From positions 81,911,602-81,975,601 of the forward strand of contig OX421963.1 in the NCBI GenBank assembly GCA_949128115.1: 64,000 nt of DNA, in the 5' to 3' direction. A model generated the notes under the pieces. The model was given only the letters and a program-made list of their open reading frames with translations. It was not told where the DNA came from and did no database searches. The position numbers were made by a program, and so were the translations under genes. Origin of the DNA: Anaspis maculata (Eukaryota; Arthropoda; Insecta; Coleoptera; Scraptiidae). This document shows positions 47,201-55,690 of the stretch, one piece after another (within the stretch, counting starts at the first letter, position 1; each line of letters opens with the position of its first letter).

Positions 47201-50200
47201 GATGTCCACGCATTTCCTGGCCAGTTTCAGCGGAAGCTCCGTCAGCAAGGACGCGGGCGAAGTGTTCTGGTTCAGCATTCTTACAACGAATCCGTCCTGA
47301 AATTTCGGGCATTATTCAAAGGGTTTTGCAGAAGCTAAAAAAATGACGCGAAATAGGACAGGAGAGAGTTTAAGCTTTCGGAGTCGGTCAGTTATCGGTA
47401 CAATAAGCACTTGCGTCCTTTTTGGCTAAAATTATAACATTCTTATCAGGTACTTTTTATATCTAATACTATTGGAACCAACATGTAGCACCACGATGTC
47501 TAGCGACATTAAGTTGTACTGGTCTAAACGAACCAGTAGCTTCAAATTTCTCTCAACAGAACAAACATTTGAAATATTTCAATGGATTTGACATCTGCCG
47601 CATTTGACATTAGTACGTTTTCGTCAGCCATATTGAATACGCCCCGCTTTTATATCAGGTTCAAATAGAAACGTTTTAATAATGCCTTGGTCTGTATGTT
47701 CGTTCGTATGACACCTGAAAATATCATGTGATTCTCGCATCCGCATGCGGTCTAGGTCGCCAGGCGGCCACGATGGCAACGTGCGGCAACATGTGTGGTG
47801 TTGTTAAGATGGATGGGATTGCCAGCTGTCACACAAACCTTGGACAAGGCTGTGAGGATGATTGATAATAATGGTAGATTATAAAAATAAAGAATAACTT
47901 TGAATGTGATACAATAATTACATGGTATGACCTGTGATCATTCATCCAATTTTCATTATAAGAATCTCGAACAAAAATTTTTCAGGGGACACCTGGGTTT
48001 GAACCAAGGACCTCTCGATCTGCAGTCGAATGCTCTACCACTGAGCTATATCCCCAATGATGAGACTTGATATCTTGTTGATAAAATAATTCCTTTGATG
48101 TGTTCCAAATGAACGTTATCACCACTTATCATCCACAAAAATGATGCTCATGGTGATACCAAAGATAAGTATTACTGTGTCATTTGTTGCACGTTCTCTC
48201 TTTTTTTTTTCATACAGATTATGTGTTTGATGAAAAGACACTCCTTAATTCCTACTGGAAGACTTGGGTTCGATTCCTGATAGTTACAATAACTAACAAA
48301 TAGAGGTTTGCCGACGGCAGCGTGAAGTTCCATCTCATTAGAAAGGTTCAAAATGATAAGAGACACAGTTTATATTTGGACGTTCATAGTCGATAAATAT
48401 TGCTCAAGAAAAGAGCTCATGGTGCGAGAAACTATTATATTCCAGCGGAACCGTGATTCAAGCAAAGTGATAGGAGAAAAAGTGGCGATGGAAGCACCGA
48501 CCCTCTGGCCTGCTCCAGCCAAACAGACACGCCAAGCCCTATAAAACTATTTACAGAACAAAGAGGTCACCCCGATAGGTTTGCATTTGAATCACTTATT
48601 TGAGAAACATCACATGTCCATTTTCTTTGCCATTTGGGTCGTTCCGCGGAATTCGATTTTTTTGCTGTTAGATGCATTGTTCGATTGAGAACCAATAAAC
48701 GACAGAGAAGAAAAGCTTTTGGAACCAGCTGTACCATTGCGGCCTTTTTAAAGTGGAAGACAGTTGACAGATTTTTCAGGTTTCTGGCCTGGACGTCGCA
48801 TGACAGCAAGCCAACTAGTTAACGTTGTCGTCCACTTTATAGTGGCCGCAACCGTACAGTTATCGGATAAAACAATTATAATTTTGCAGAAAAATCATTT
48901 GCTTTGAAACGAAACAGTTTTTGTTTTTTCATATTGTCATGAATATGACAGAAGGGCCATATTCACGCTTGCAAATAACAGCCCTCTAGAAAGTCATGAA
49001 GGGTCAACCAAAACCCTTCACGACAATATGTGGACCTGTAGGACCTTGCAGCAAGATTTACTTGAGGATTTACGTGTAAAAAGTTCAATAATTCAAATTT
49101 CAAAGAATCCAGCTGACCAAAATGGCTTATTGGGCCAAAATTAATGTGATTACCCTCAATTTGCCATTTGCCCCCGTTTTGAAGCCCACGCGAGACAAGT
49201 TTGTATTGGGGCGTTGCCTGGAGAGCGTTGAATGTTGTGAAATTTGAAGGAAGCTCGTGCGGTTTTGGTGTCTAAACAAAGGTAGCACGTCTCTGCCACC
49301 CCCCTTTCCTCCCGAGTCGCATTTCCACGCATAGCATGGTTATTTTTCCAAAGATTTCAACATTTCAATGTCAGTTTGACAGGCGACAATGGCGACATAA
49401 TGCTTGAGGAAGCCAGTTTCACTCATGGTGAAAATACGGCAAACCTACATTGCTAAGCTTGAAAATTAGCCCCAGTCACTAGAATTATGTCTTCTTTTTT
49501 TTTCGTCAACTCATTTTTTTCAACCACGTTTTATTCTGCCGCATTTTGTTCTCTACAACAAGAGATTTTCAAGCAACATTAATAGCGCTTTTGAAGACAA
49601 ATAAGACAGGATTACGCACTCATTTCTTAACCTAGGGTGGAAGAAAAAGAAAGAAAAAGAAAATAAACACAAGAGGAAAGCTGAATGGAAAACATAACAA
49701 AAATCTTACATCTCTGGCTGGTGATATTGTCCCCAGATTTTCACCGTCCGAGAACACAACGGAAGAAGCTTCGTCGCGACTGTGCAGCGGAACTCGGCCA
49801 GAAATCAAACAATTTGATCTTTCTACAATCAAAAATTCTCCTCCGCGACGTCCGGCCAGTTTCAAGTACAAATTTCCCTGTGAAATAAATAAATGAACAA
49901 CATGCTACACAAATCTGCGAAAATATCAGACTTACGCCACAAAACACGAGCGTGCCTTTGTCGTTGGGGTAAAACTCGGGCTTCCAAAAGTACACGTGAC
50001 CTTTCAGCGTCCCGCCGTACCCAGTCCCGACCTTGATCAGTCCGCTAGAAGTAAAAATGTACAGATACTGCCCGTCGCAGGCCATCGACTTCAGCGTCAA
50101 AACCACTTCCTTCAAATCGTGCGGTAGCTTTATGGGAAAGCTCTCCACCTTTGCGTCTCTCGGTACTCCGTGTGTCACCCAGTTGGGCCTGGTGGCTTTG

Positions 50201-50743
50201 CCCAGGAGCACTCCTTGCACCGACTTTTGCAGAGACGACAAGACAGACGGCATCTGGATGTTCTGCACTGACAGAGCCCTGGGGCACATAAGCAGGGCGG
50301 CGGCGGCCGCCAAATACTTTCCCGTGTCGCCCCTGACCACCACCAGAGACAAGAGGCAGGCGCAAGCGATGGCCGTCAAGTGGGTGCCGTCGTTGGGGAC
50401 CGACGTCTCGGGGCCGTGCATGCAGGCCAGGTCCAGGAGCAGGTCGAACAGGGGATCGATGACGTCGGAAGGTTCGGATTTGAGTCCTTCGGGCGACTGG
50501 CCCTGGAGGACGTCGAGGAGGGCGTTGAGGGCTTTGGTGCAGAGGGCCGGGTGGGTCATGCGGCTTTCTTTGATGAGCTCGAAGACGCTGCGCAGGCCGA
50601 TGCCGACGACCTTGGAAACGCGGAAAGGTATGTAGGTGCTGCTTTGGGAATTGTCTTCGGTGTCGCTGTCGAATTCGCTCTGGTCGTGAATCGGGGCGGC
50701 CGAGCTGCTCTGGAGAAACTCCTGGGTAGCCTGGCGCATCCAT
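29606..50743 (-). CDS. hiw: E3 ubiquitin ligase highwire/MYCBP2 (PAM/PHR family), partial, 19 exons
   Basis: Nineteen consecutive minus-strand exons, all with GT-AG borders and matching phases, give about 2,150 codons with no stop: 50743-49936, 49877-49710, 47296-46705, 46571-46428, 43416-43176, 43117-42934, 42865-42413, 42113-41222, 41071-40887, 37634-36906, 36506-36075, 35181-34972, 34854-34699, 34635-34457, 32266-32035, 31981-31776, 31675-31442, 30605-30340, 29750-29606. They encode the N-terminal part: RCC1-like repeats, a Cys-rich segment, PHR1 (FVVCNRFENHGGGWGYSG) and PHR2 (KYAIRLRNHGGRTNNGDGG). Highwire is a very large cytoplasmic ligase that limits synapse growth and axon repair by degrading DLK-type kinases. 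The first listed exon starts with one base of a split codon and the last ends with two bases of another, so the gene continues both ways. The missing C-terminal half should carry the DOC-like and RING domains. Confidence 0.95.
32885..33650. repeat. Dispersed repeat family A, copy 2 (highwire intron)
   Basis: Alignable to 9855-10734 nearly end to end: GTGATTCTGGTCG, CATTTCCTCTGC, GATTTTTCGACCTGTTTTTA, ATATCAATTTGATCAGAAAC, TTTGCCCAGCCAACTAGAAT. Non-coding, in the 2.2-kb intron between exons 14 and 15. Confidence 0.75.
34457..35181 (-). CDS. hiw: highwire exons 12-14 (PHR2 domain)
   Basis: Exon 35181-34972 reads EELQAACGGRIMHMTSSRFL; exon 34854-34699 reads QGAAWGDTQALPPAVARPQR to IIEIRFEKAVPIK; exon 34635-34457 reads ENTKYAIRLRNHGGRTNNGD and FTFSTCSLSFNGTT to PILLYY. 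Together they make the second PHR beta-sandwich (RPGISIVGVGIYSGMGHYDY). The last two exons flank introns of 117 and 63 bases. The third exon is easily missed because it is short. Confidence 0.93.
36075..37634 (-). CDS. hiw: highwire exons 10-11 (linker between PHR1 and PHR2)
   Basis: Exon 37634-36906 (243 codons) starts AHRWYVAWLRISGPSSDCGS and ends CDLLSELEK before GTTTGT. Exon 36506-36075 (144 codons) starts ETSRLSQSNSQRLLSAVLSA and ends HQCNANE before GTAAAA. Mostly helical by composition and well conserved in the family, e.g. LLSLLQWSWNTFKWGV. No named domain. Confidence 0.92.
38252..38417. mobile_element. Palindromic MITE family D, copy 1, TAA duplication
   Basis: A 166-bp near-perfect palindrome: AGGTGCGTTCAGTCGGCTTA at the left and TAAGCTGACTGAACGCACCT at the right. 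TAA flanks it on both sides (38249-38251, 38418-38420). It lies in the highwire intron between exons 9 and 10; a second copy lies at 58018-58183. Confidence 0.88.
38811..39341 (+). mobile_element. Solo LTR (family L), copy 2, with 4-bp duplication
   Basis: LTR 38815-39337 (523 bp) starts TGTTACGAGCGGCGAATC and ends CGTAACA, and is flanked by GTAT on both sides (38811-38814, 39338-39341). Inside are GAGCTATATAAACACC (TATA at about 39151), an initiator-like CCAGTATTAAATTC about 30 bases downstream, and ACGCAGTATTAAACAG at the position of the polyadenylation hexamer in the other copies. No internal retroelement sequence adjoins it. In the highwire intron. Confidence 0.88.
39640..40730. repeat. 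Diverged tandem repeat, unit about 150-180 bp
   Basis: A loosely repeated pattern: a GGGGGCG-rich block, then AGTAGCCTATCC, CATTTTTAGTCAGCTATC, CATCAGCAAAACAATT and TGTCTTCAGG-like text. It recurs near 39740, 39870, 40000, 40140 and 40290, with more decayed units to 40670. It ends with a GGCGGACGGATGGACAAAGC block. In the highwire intron between exons 9 and 10. Non-coding. Confidence 0.65.
40887..42113 (-). CDS. hiw: highwire exons 8-9 (PHR1 domain)
   Basis: Exon 42113-41222 (892 bases) starts KGQLARDCPRED and runs to FMPDTDVLLG; exon 41071-40887 continues GFGIYGGRGEYTAKVRVYDI. The junction G|GT falls inside the PHR beta-sandwich signature. The PHR1 domain covers about the last 135 residues of the pair. 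PHR domains are the family's substrate- and partner-binding modules and define the PAM/Highwire/RPM-1 group. Confidence 0.95.
42413..42865 (-). CDS. hiw: highwire exon 7 (RCC1 repeats)
   Basis: Begins LQARLEDRKRWIGIRKQF after a GCTAG acceptor. It contains two complete RCC1 units, VVQIAAGLHHSVLLLQNGEV and VVHIAAGSNHTVVLTSKGEV, each followed by YTFG. It ends YTFGAYQ before GTCAGT. It is preceded by a basic linker KGSAKKKPMSPPKV. Confidence 0.94.
42934..43416 (-). CDS. hiw: highwire exons 5-6 (Cys-rich, metal-binding-like segment)
   Basis: Exon 43416-43176 reads GANDENSAATDEQDD, then MMCPDGMHTWHDAQCMICTV and CKECTGYSVSC. Exon 43117-42934 continues ECGCGEGDSGCSVCGCCRIC. Together about sixteen cysteines and two histidines lie in some 60 residues between RCC1 repeats, a region conserved in the PAM/highwire family and probably zinc-binding (inference). 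The split codon is CA|G, phase 2. Confidence 0.92.
43417..46427. other. Large highwire intron, no nested gene
   Basis: 3.0 kb between exons 4 and 5. A loosely inverted pair (TTGTTCCGAATGTTCGTATC at 44464 and GGCTGTTCCGATTGTTCGTA at 45333, same strand here, thus direct) suggests decayed repeats. Open frames are short and without motifs. Confidence 0.4.
46428..47296 (-). CDS. hiw: highwire exons 3-4 (RCC1-like repeats)
   Basis: Exon 47296-46705 reads DGFVVRMLNQNTSPASLLTE onward and holds RCC1-like units (IAVGHDGSHGILLTEDGSVF, VSGACNNGSTALITKDGD). It ends with the less usual donor GTTGGT. Exon 46571-46428 (48 codons) reads GLVPLKNEF and VALGKAHAVVLTAKGQIYTF, a canonical RCC1 blade, and ends FSAKD before GTAAGA. 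The 133-base intron between them shows nothing else. Confidence 0.93.
47984..48055 (-). tRNA. tRNA-Cys (GCA)
   Basis: Read on the minus strand, the cloverleaf is complete: acceptor GGGGATA/TGTCCCC, D arm GCTC-AGTGGTA-GAGC, anticodon stem TTCGA/TCGAG around loop CTGCAGA (anticodon GCA), and T arm CTTGG-TTCAAAC-CCAGG. The discriminator is U73 (complement of base 47984), the identity base of tRNA-Cys. A short run of T follows (TGAAAAATTTTTG), fitting a Pol III stop. There is no intron. It lies in the 2.4-kb highwire intron between exons 2 and 3, on the same strand as that gene. Confidence 0.97.
49060..49500. repeat. Dispersed repeat family A, copy 3 (highwire intron)
   Basis: Right half of the family, with AATTTGCCATTTGCCCCCGT, TTTTCCAAAGATTTCAACAT, and AGCCAGTTTCACTCATGGTG matching the other copies loosely. 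More diverged than copies 1 and 2. Confidence 0.6.
49710..50743 (-). CDS. hiw: highwire exons 1-2 of this window (N-terminal helical region)
   Basis: Exon 50743-49936 (269 full codons) starts after an ACTCTGCCAG acceptor and reads WMRQATQEF, then FRVSKVVGIGLRSVFELIKE and ALCTKALNALLDVLQGQSPEG, the conserved block before the RCC1 repeats in MYCBP2-type proteins. It ends VFCG before GTAAGT. Exon 49877-49710 (56 codons) reads GNLYLKLAGRRGG to FSDGENLGTISPARD before GTAAGA. The region is high in GC. No earlier exon was found between 50744 and 64000. Confidence 0.93.
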
Positions 50744-51534
50744 CTGGCAGAGTTCGGACAAAATTAGCTTTTTTAACGTTTTGAATTGGGCTAAATTTAC
50801 CAACATCTTTTATTCATACAGGGTGTCTCAGCTGAAGCATACCAGCTCGATTTTCTCAGAAAATATCAAGTTGATACAAAGTTCCAATTTGGTGAAAATC
50901 GCTTTGGTATCCGCTTTGTCCTTCCGTCCGCCCGTCTATCCGTTATTGCAACTTCTGTAAGATCGGACGCTCTAGCGTTCAAATTCTTCTACTAATTCAT
51001 GTAATCAAAATCACGGTTTTGTTCATTAGAACAAGCTATGGAAAAAATGTGTTGTGTTCGCACGAATGATACGATGCTAACTTTTGACGCCTTGATAAAT
51101 GGGCTATGTCTAATGTGACAGCTGTTGCTGTCATCTCACCGCGATGCAGCCGGAAGGGAACATTTTCGAGAATGCGCAGCGAAAATAGGAAAACGTGAGC
51201 CCCTGGAGTGGAAACTGCCGTGGTCGACAAGAGATATCGTCTCTACCTTAGGAGGATATAAGAATAGGAAGGTAAGGTGCGACAGCGGACGACCTTATAG
51301 CCACTCAGCTGTCATCTTTGCTCATGAACTATTGCCCAATTATTGGATCCAGTTGCATGGTTTTTTGAAAAAATTTCCTGCGACTTGAATTTGAGACGTT
51401 TCTGGGGTTCTGTTGTGAAGTTTTTGGCTGAGGGATCTGTTTTTAAATTTCAAGTGTTGTTTTGGAAGGTATTCGACTTAGAAGAGAAGAGCGGATCAGC
51501 CTTTTAGAGCAAAGAATTTTCAGAGACGAGAGAC

Positions 51535-51735
51535 GGCCCCGTGGCACAGGCGGTCGGGCAAGCGCCTGTGGTGCAAAAGGCTCCAGGTTCGATTCCTGGT
51601 CTTGTCTGGGTGTTGTGTGCATGATTTGCGCTTGACAATGATTTTTCAGCAGTTTATATATTTATAATAAAAGCGCAAAAACTCTCATGGCGTGAGGAGC
51701 CGATAAAGAGAGAAACATTGATTTATTTACTTAAT
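51535..51735 (+). repeat. tRNA-derived SINE-like unit
   Basis: Contains GTGGCACAGGCGG (A-box-like) and GGTTCGATTCC (perfect B box) inside an intact T arm CCAGG-TTCGATT-CCTGG. The anticodon arm cannot fold as in a tRNA (GCGCC-TGT-GGTGC only), and the acceptor stem pairs in about five of seven positions. A TTTA-rich tail follows (51720-51760). A SINE head or decayed tRNA is more likely than a working tRNA. Confidence 0.55.
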
Positions 51736-52215
51736 TATTTATCTATTTATTTATTATTATGAAGAACTTTCAGGATGTGCATATGCAAAGATAGGTTTGC
51801 CATGCAACGTGTGAAAGTGGTGGTCCACCCCCTCGATAAGTACGCTCCGTATATTGAAGATGACGTTATTTTGCCAGGTAGGTATGATGCCTTATAATTC
51901 TGAAAGTAATAAATTCAACGTTTTCAATTATGTTATTGATTATTTTCAAAAGGCTGATCCAATCGTCCTTTCTAAGTCAAAAAACCATCCAAAACAACAT
52001 CCAGAAACAGCCAGGCAGCAAACAACGTCACAAACATAACCTACAAAATTTCAACCAATCAAAACGCAGGCGCAGGAACAATTGCTAAAAAAAAACATTG
52101 GCAACTAGATCTAGTAATTGGACGTAGTTTGAGTACCTCACCCCTCCCGCGCTTGACTTCATTTTTGCCCGCTAACAAGTTAGCTTAGCTTCCCTGCCTA
52201 TTCTTCAGTCCTCTT

Positions 52216-52660
52216 AATCTCTACCATGATTGGCGCCTCCTCGCTGATGCTGCTAGGTGACGGTGGTCACTGAATAAAATGATGGCCAAGCGGCCAAACG
52301 CGGCAGTATTGGAGGGAATGGAATGAAAATGCCCATTGCCCAGTAGCCCCTTTGAGGCCAAGAAAACTTTCTCATAATTATGATAGATGGACAATCATTT
52401 ATTGAGTTGGATTACACGAGACGAGGCGCGCATGAATGCAGTGTGTTGAAAACTCCTTCATTTCCTGTATGTACCTCCTTCCTCATCCATGCTTGCTGTT
52501 TTAGTAGGTATAAGCTAAAGTTGGAAGTACTCACTACTCAGTTATTTTCATTCCGTTCTCTTTAGTACTGCCACACTTGGCTGCTTGTCCACCATTTTCT
52601 TCAGTGACCACCGCTCACCTAGCAGCATTAGCAAGGAGCCGCCAATCATGATAGAGACGA
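52216..52660. repeat. Nested hairpin element
   Basis: CCATGATTGGCGCCTCCTCG (52223) and its near complement at 52626-52652 mark the outer arms. GGTGACGGTGGTCACTGAA and TTCAGTGACCACCGCTCACC continue the arms inward, about 120 bases each. The right arm abuts the right arm of the larger inverted repeat. Confidence 0.65.
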
Positions 52661-53456
52661 TGTCCCTTGTCGATCACAGTGACTTACAATGCAGAGGGCT
52701 CACGTTTTCCTACTTTCGCTGCGCAGTCTCGGAAATTTCCACTTCCGGGTGCATCGCACTGGGATGACAGTAACAGCTGTGTCATTAGACATAGCACATT
52801 TATCAAGGCGTCAAAATCAAGTTAGCATCGGATCATTCGTGCGAACTGCGAACACAACACATTTTTACCATGGCTTGTTCTAATGAACAAAGCTGTAATT
52901 TGGATAACATGTAATAGTAGAAGAATTAGAACGCTAGCGCGTCCGATATTAGAGAAGCTGCAATAACGGACAGACGGACAGACGGAAGGACAAAGCGGAT
53001 ACAATAGCGATTTTCACCAAATTGGAACTTTGTGTCAACTTGATATTTCCATTCGTGCCAACATAACATATTTTTGCCATAGCTTGCCACCCCCAAACCA
53101 GGTCTAGGCTACATTGAATTTTCATAACTCACCATCAAGATAAGTAAAACCGGCCCTAACCAGCTTGAATTAACATTAATCTTGTAACTTCTCCTATTCG
53201 AGACGTTCAAGCGTTATAATTCTTCTGTTAATACAAATCTGCCGCCCCCGAAGCACGTCTAGGCTGTATTGCAGTCCCATAATTCGCCGTTAACATAGAG
53301 TGAACCGCCCCCAAACAACTTGTAACAACATCAATTGTTTTCTTCTTCCCACCAATTACCTTGCCTATTTCACATGGCAATACCTACTGGCATGTAAGAT
53401 AATACAGAATATCTTTTTTGAACCGCAGTACCCACTGTGCCACCTCCAAGGCGGCT

Positions 53457-53602
53457 TGAAGCTGTATTACACTACGCAATTTCTTGTACAATTTTTTGAA
53501 CAATCTGTCAGTCAAACAATCATGTTCATTGTTTTTGACACTATTTTGGTAGATTGTTCCAAAAATTGTTCAAGAAATTATGTAGTGTAATACAGTTTTT
53601 AA
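53457..53602. mobile_element. Palindromic MITE, about 145 bp
   Basis: GCTGTATTACACTACGCAAT at the left is mirrored by GTAGTGTAATACAG at the right, and TTCTTGTACAATTTTTTGAA by TTCCAAAAATTGTTCAAGAA. The loop is AT-rich and non-coding. Confidence 0.8.
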
Positions 53603-54147
53603 ATGTCCACCAAATTAGAGACAAGCACGTTTTTCAAACTGAGATGCAACATGTTCATGTCAAATTTGATTTTTGAACTATTGAAGTCACCGCCGCAACA
53701 GCACCGCCATCAAGTCGGTTTCCTTCGATTCCACCCAACTGTTGGAGTACCCATATTTCAAAATTGAAACAGTTAGTCTCAGTTCATTTTGGTCACAGGG
53801 TTGTCTACAGGCTTCCCAGATTGAGCTCTAGGGGTGGTAGCGTTTTTACTATCTGTCGAATTTGCCAAGATTATGCTAACATAGAGGACGAGAGTGATGT
53901 TTTTGCGTGCACAACAAGACATATTGCGGAACATTACAGGTATGGCTGAGTTTTACACTGCACTCTGTTATTGGGTCACCGGACCTGTTGAGCATTCTCA
54001 TATTATTGAGAATAATAATAACATTGAAATATTAACAATAATAGCACATGCTAAATTCACCCATTCAACATCTGCAGCGGCCGCCTTCACACCTGAAGTG
54101 TCTAAGGTGCATCACGCCCCTGAGTAACTTGCTACTTGTTTTTATCA

Positions 54148-54637
54148 ATAATGTTACGAATTTCGCGTTTGGGTTAGTTAATAATTGAGACGATCGTTAA
54201 AAACACACACTGTTCATTACTGCGTACTACTATGAGTAAATGTCAATGATTATGCGTGCTTGGGTATATCGCCAATTACTTCTCGCTATTATCGCTCTGA
54301 ATTTGAAACTCGTCCGTCGACGCATCGATGTTTGTATACTTCCGACTGTTGTTCTGGAGCCTTCCACCAGTTCTCAGGCAAATTCCACATTGATGGCAGC
54401 ATATGGCTTCAAGGCGACTCTCTGGAAAATCCAACACCTTCCTTGCATTACCGCGTGTTCTGGAGCGGCGGCACCTCCGCCAATTGGGCTGATGTATCTC
54501 ATTCGCCTGTCAATATCTCCATATGTTATCGTATCGAATGCATTAGAGCTTCGCAACTCGTAACACGACGATCGATCAGTGTAGAAGGACGGCGTGTGTT
54601 CTCGAATGCACGAGAGAATCGCCGATCGTAACAATAA
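54148..54637 (-). mobile_element. Solo LTR (family L), copy 3, reverse orientation, with 4-bp duplication
   Basis: LTR 54152-54633. On the minus strand it starts TGTTACGATCGGCGATTCTC and ends CGTAACA. ATAA flanks it on both sides (54148-54151, 54634-54637). It is shorter than the other copies (482 bp) by internal loss. Confidence 0.85.
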
Positions 54638-54699
54638 AAAAGAAGGCTGAAGTTTCAGCTTTCTTTAAGAGGGCGTCAAAGTTTGCATGTGCTTTACAT

Positions 54700-55110
54700 C
54701 AATTATTATCGCTCTAAATTCAAGACTGTTCCGTCGACGCATCGGTGTTCATATACTTCCGACTGTTTTTCTGGAACCTTCCACCAGTTCTCAGGCTAAT
54801 TCAACATTGATGGCGGCATATGGCTTCGAGGCGACTCTCGAACGACCACCAGTTCTCAGGCAAATTCAACATTGATGGCGGCATATGGTTTTGAGGCGTT
54901 TCTCGAACAATCCAACACCTTCCGTGCATTACCGCGTGTTCTGCAGCGGCGTCACCTCCGCCAATTTGACTGATGTATCTGACCCGCCTGTTGATATCTC
55001 CATAATGTTATCGAATGCACTAGAGCTTGGCAACTCGTAACACGACGATCGAACGGTGTAGAAGGACCGCGTGTGTTCTCGAATGCACGAGAGAATCGCC
55101 ACTCGTAACA
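54700..55110 (-). mobile_element. Partial LTR copy 4, tandem duplicate of copy 3
   Basis: The segment from TTATCGCTCT to CACTCGTAACA repeats the corresponding part of copy 3, and both are followed by AATAAAAAAGAAGG and TTTGCATGTGCT. The duplication thus includes host flank and arose after insertion. A further internal tandem of about 65 bp (ACCAGTTCTCAGGC..AATTCAACATTGATGGC) occurs at about 54783-54905. Confidence 0.8.
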
Positions 55111-55690
55111 ATAAAAAAGAAGGTTGAAGTTTTAGCTTTCTTTAGCGAGGGCGGCGAAGTTTGCATGTGCTCCACGTCATTTCCAGTTTTATCTCACAAA
55201 GCGTCTTTCGTGGTTCGGAAGTCGTCAATTTGTAGTTCAGACAACTTCTCCAAGTAGGTACAGGGGTACACGTCCTCAACTTCAGAAAGAGGTAGCTTTT
55301 TGCCGCCACCAATTATGATTTTGTTTGAAATGGTTGATAGCGGAAGAGACCCTCCAAAATCCTTCAACGTTTTCAGACGCTACGCCAGGGAGCAAGAGAA
55401 GAGCAAATAATGATTGGTTGATGTGAACTTTACTTTAATCCTCGCTTTAATCCAAGGAAAAAATATGGAGATGATTAGATTTACCTCAGGTACGTTTCAT
55501 GATGTGATATCTATGCATGTATCGATTATTTGATAAAAACATGTAATTTCCATTATATTTTTCCGTGCGATTCTTGCTGCTCCTGCTATCTCAATTTGAC
55601 TGAAGAGATGTGAGTACCTAATTACGGCATAGCCTGTTTAGTTCCGCATTTTTGTGCCAGTAGTAGTCAGTATACCTAGGTACCTGCTTT
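55111..55690. other. Spacer upstream of the gustatory receptor
   Basis: No coding sequence. Presumably contains the receptor promoter; no TATA box or initiator could be assigned with confidence. Confidence 0.35.

Larger units (their letters stand above)
50861..53048. repeat. Widely spaced inverted repeat, arms about 390 bp
   Basis: Left arm 50861-51246 and right arm 52651-53048 are reverse complements: ATATCAAGTTGATACAAAGT opposes ACTTTGTGTCAACTTGATAT, and CGTGAGCCCCTGGAGTG opposes CAGAGGGCTCACG. Both contain the GACGGAC..AAAGCGGATAC block and a GACAGCTGTTGCTGTCAT-like hairpin. The spacer holds a SINE-like unit and a second, nested hairpin. Probably two copies of one family in opposite orientation. 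Confidence 0.75.

Noticed and set aside
51535..51610. Functional tRNA
   Set aside because: T arm and B box are perfect, but the anticodon arm closes on a three-base loop and the acceptor stem is incomplete; kept only as a SINE-like unit.
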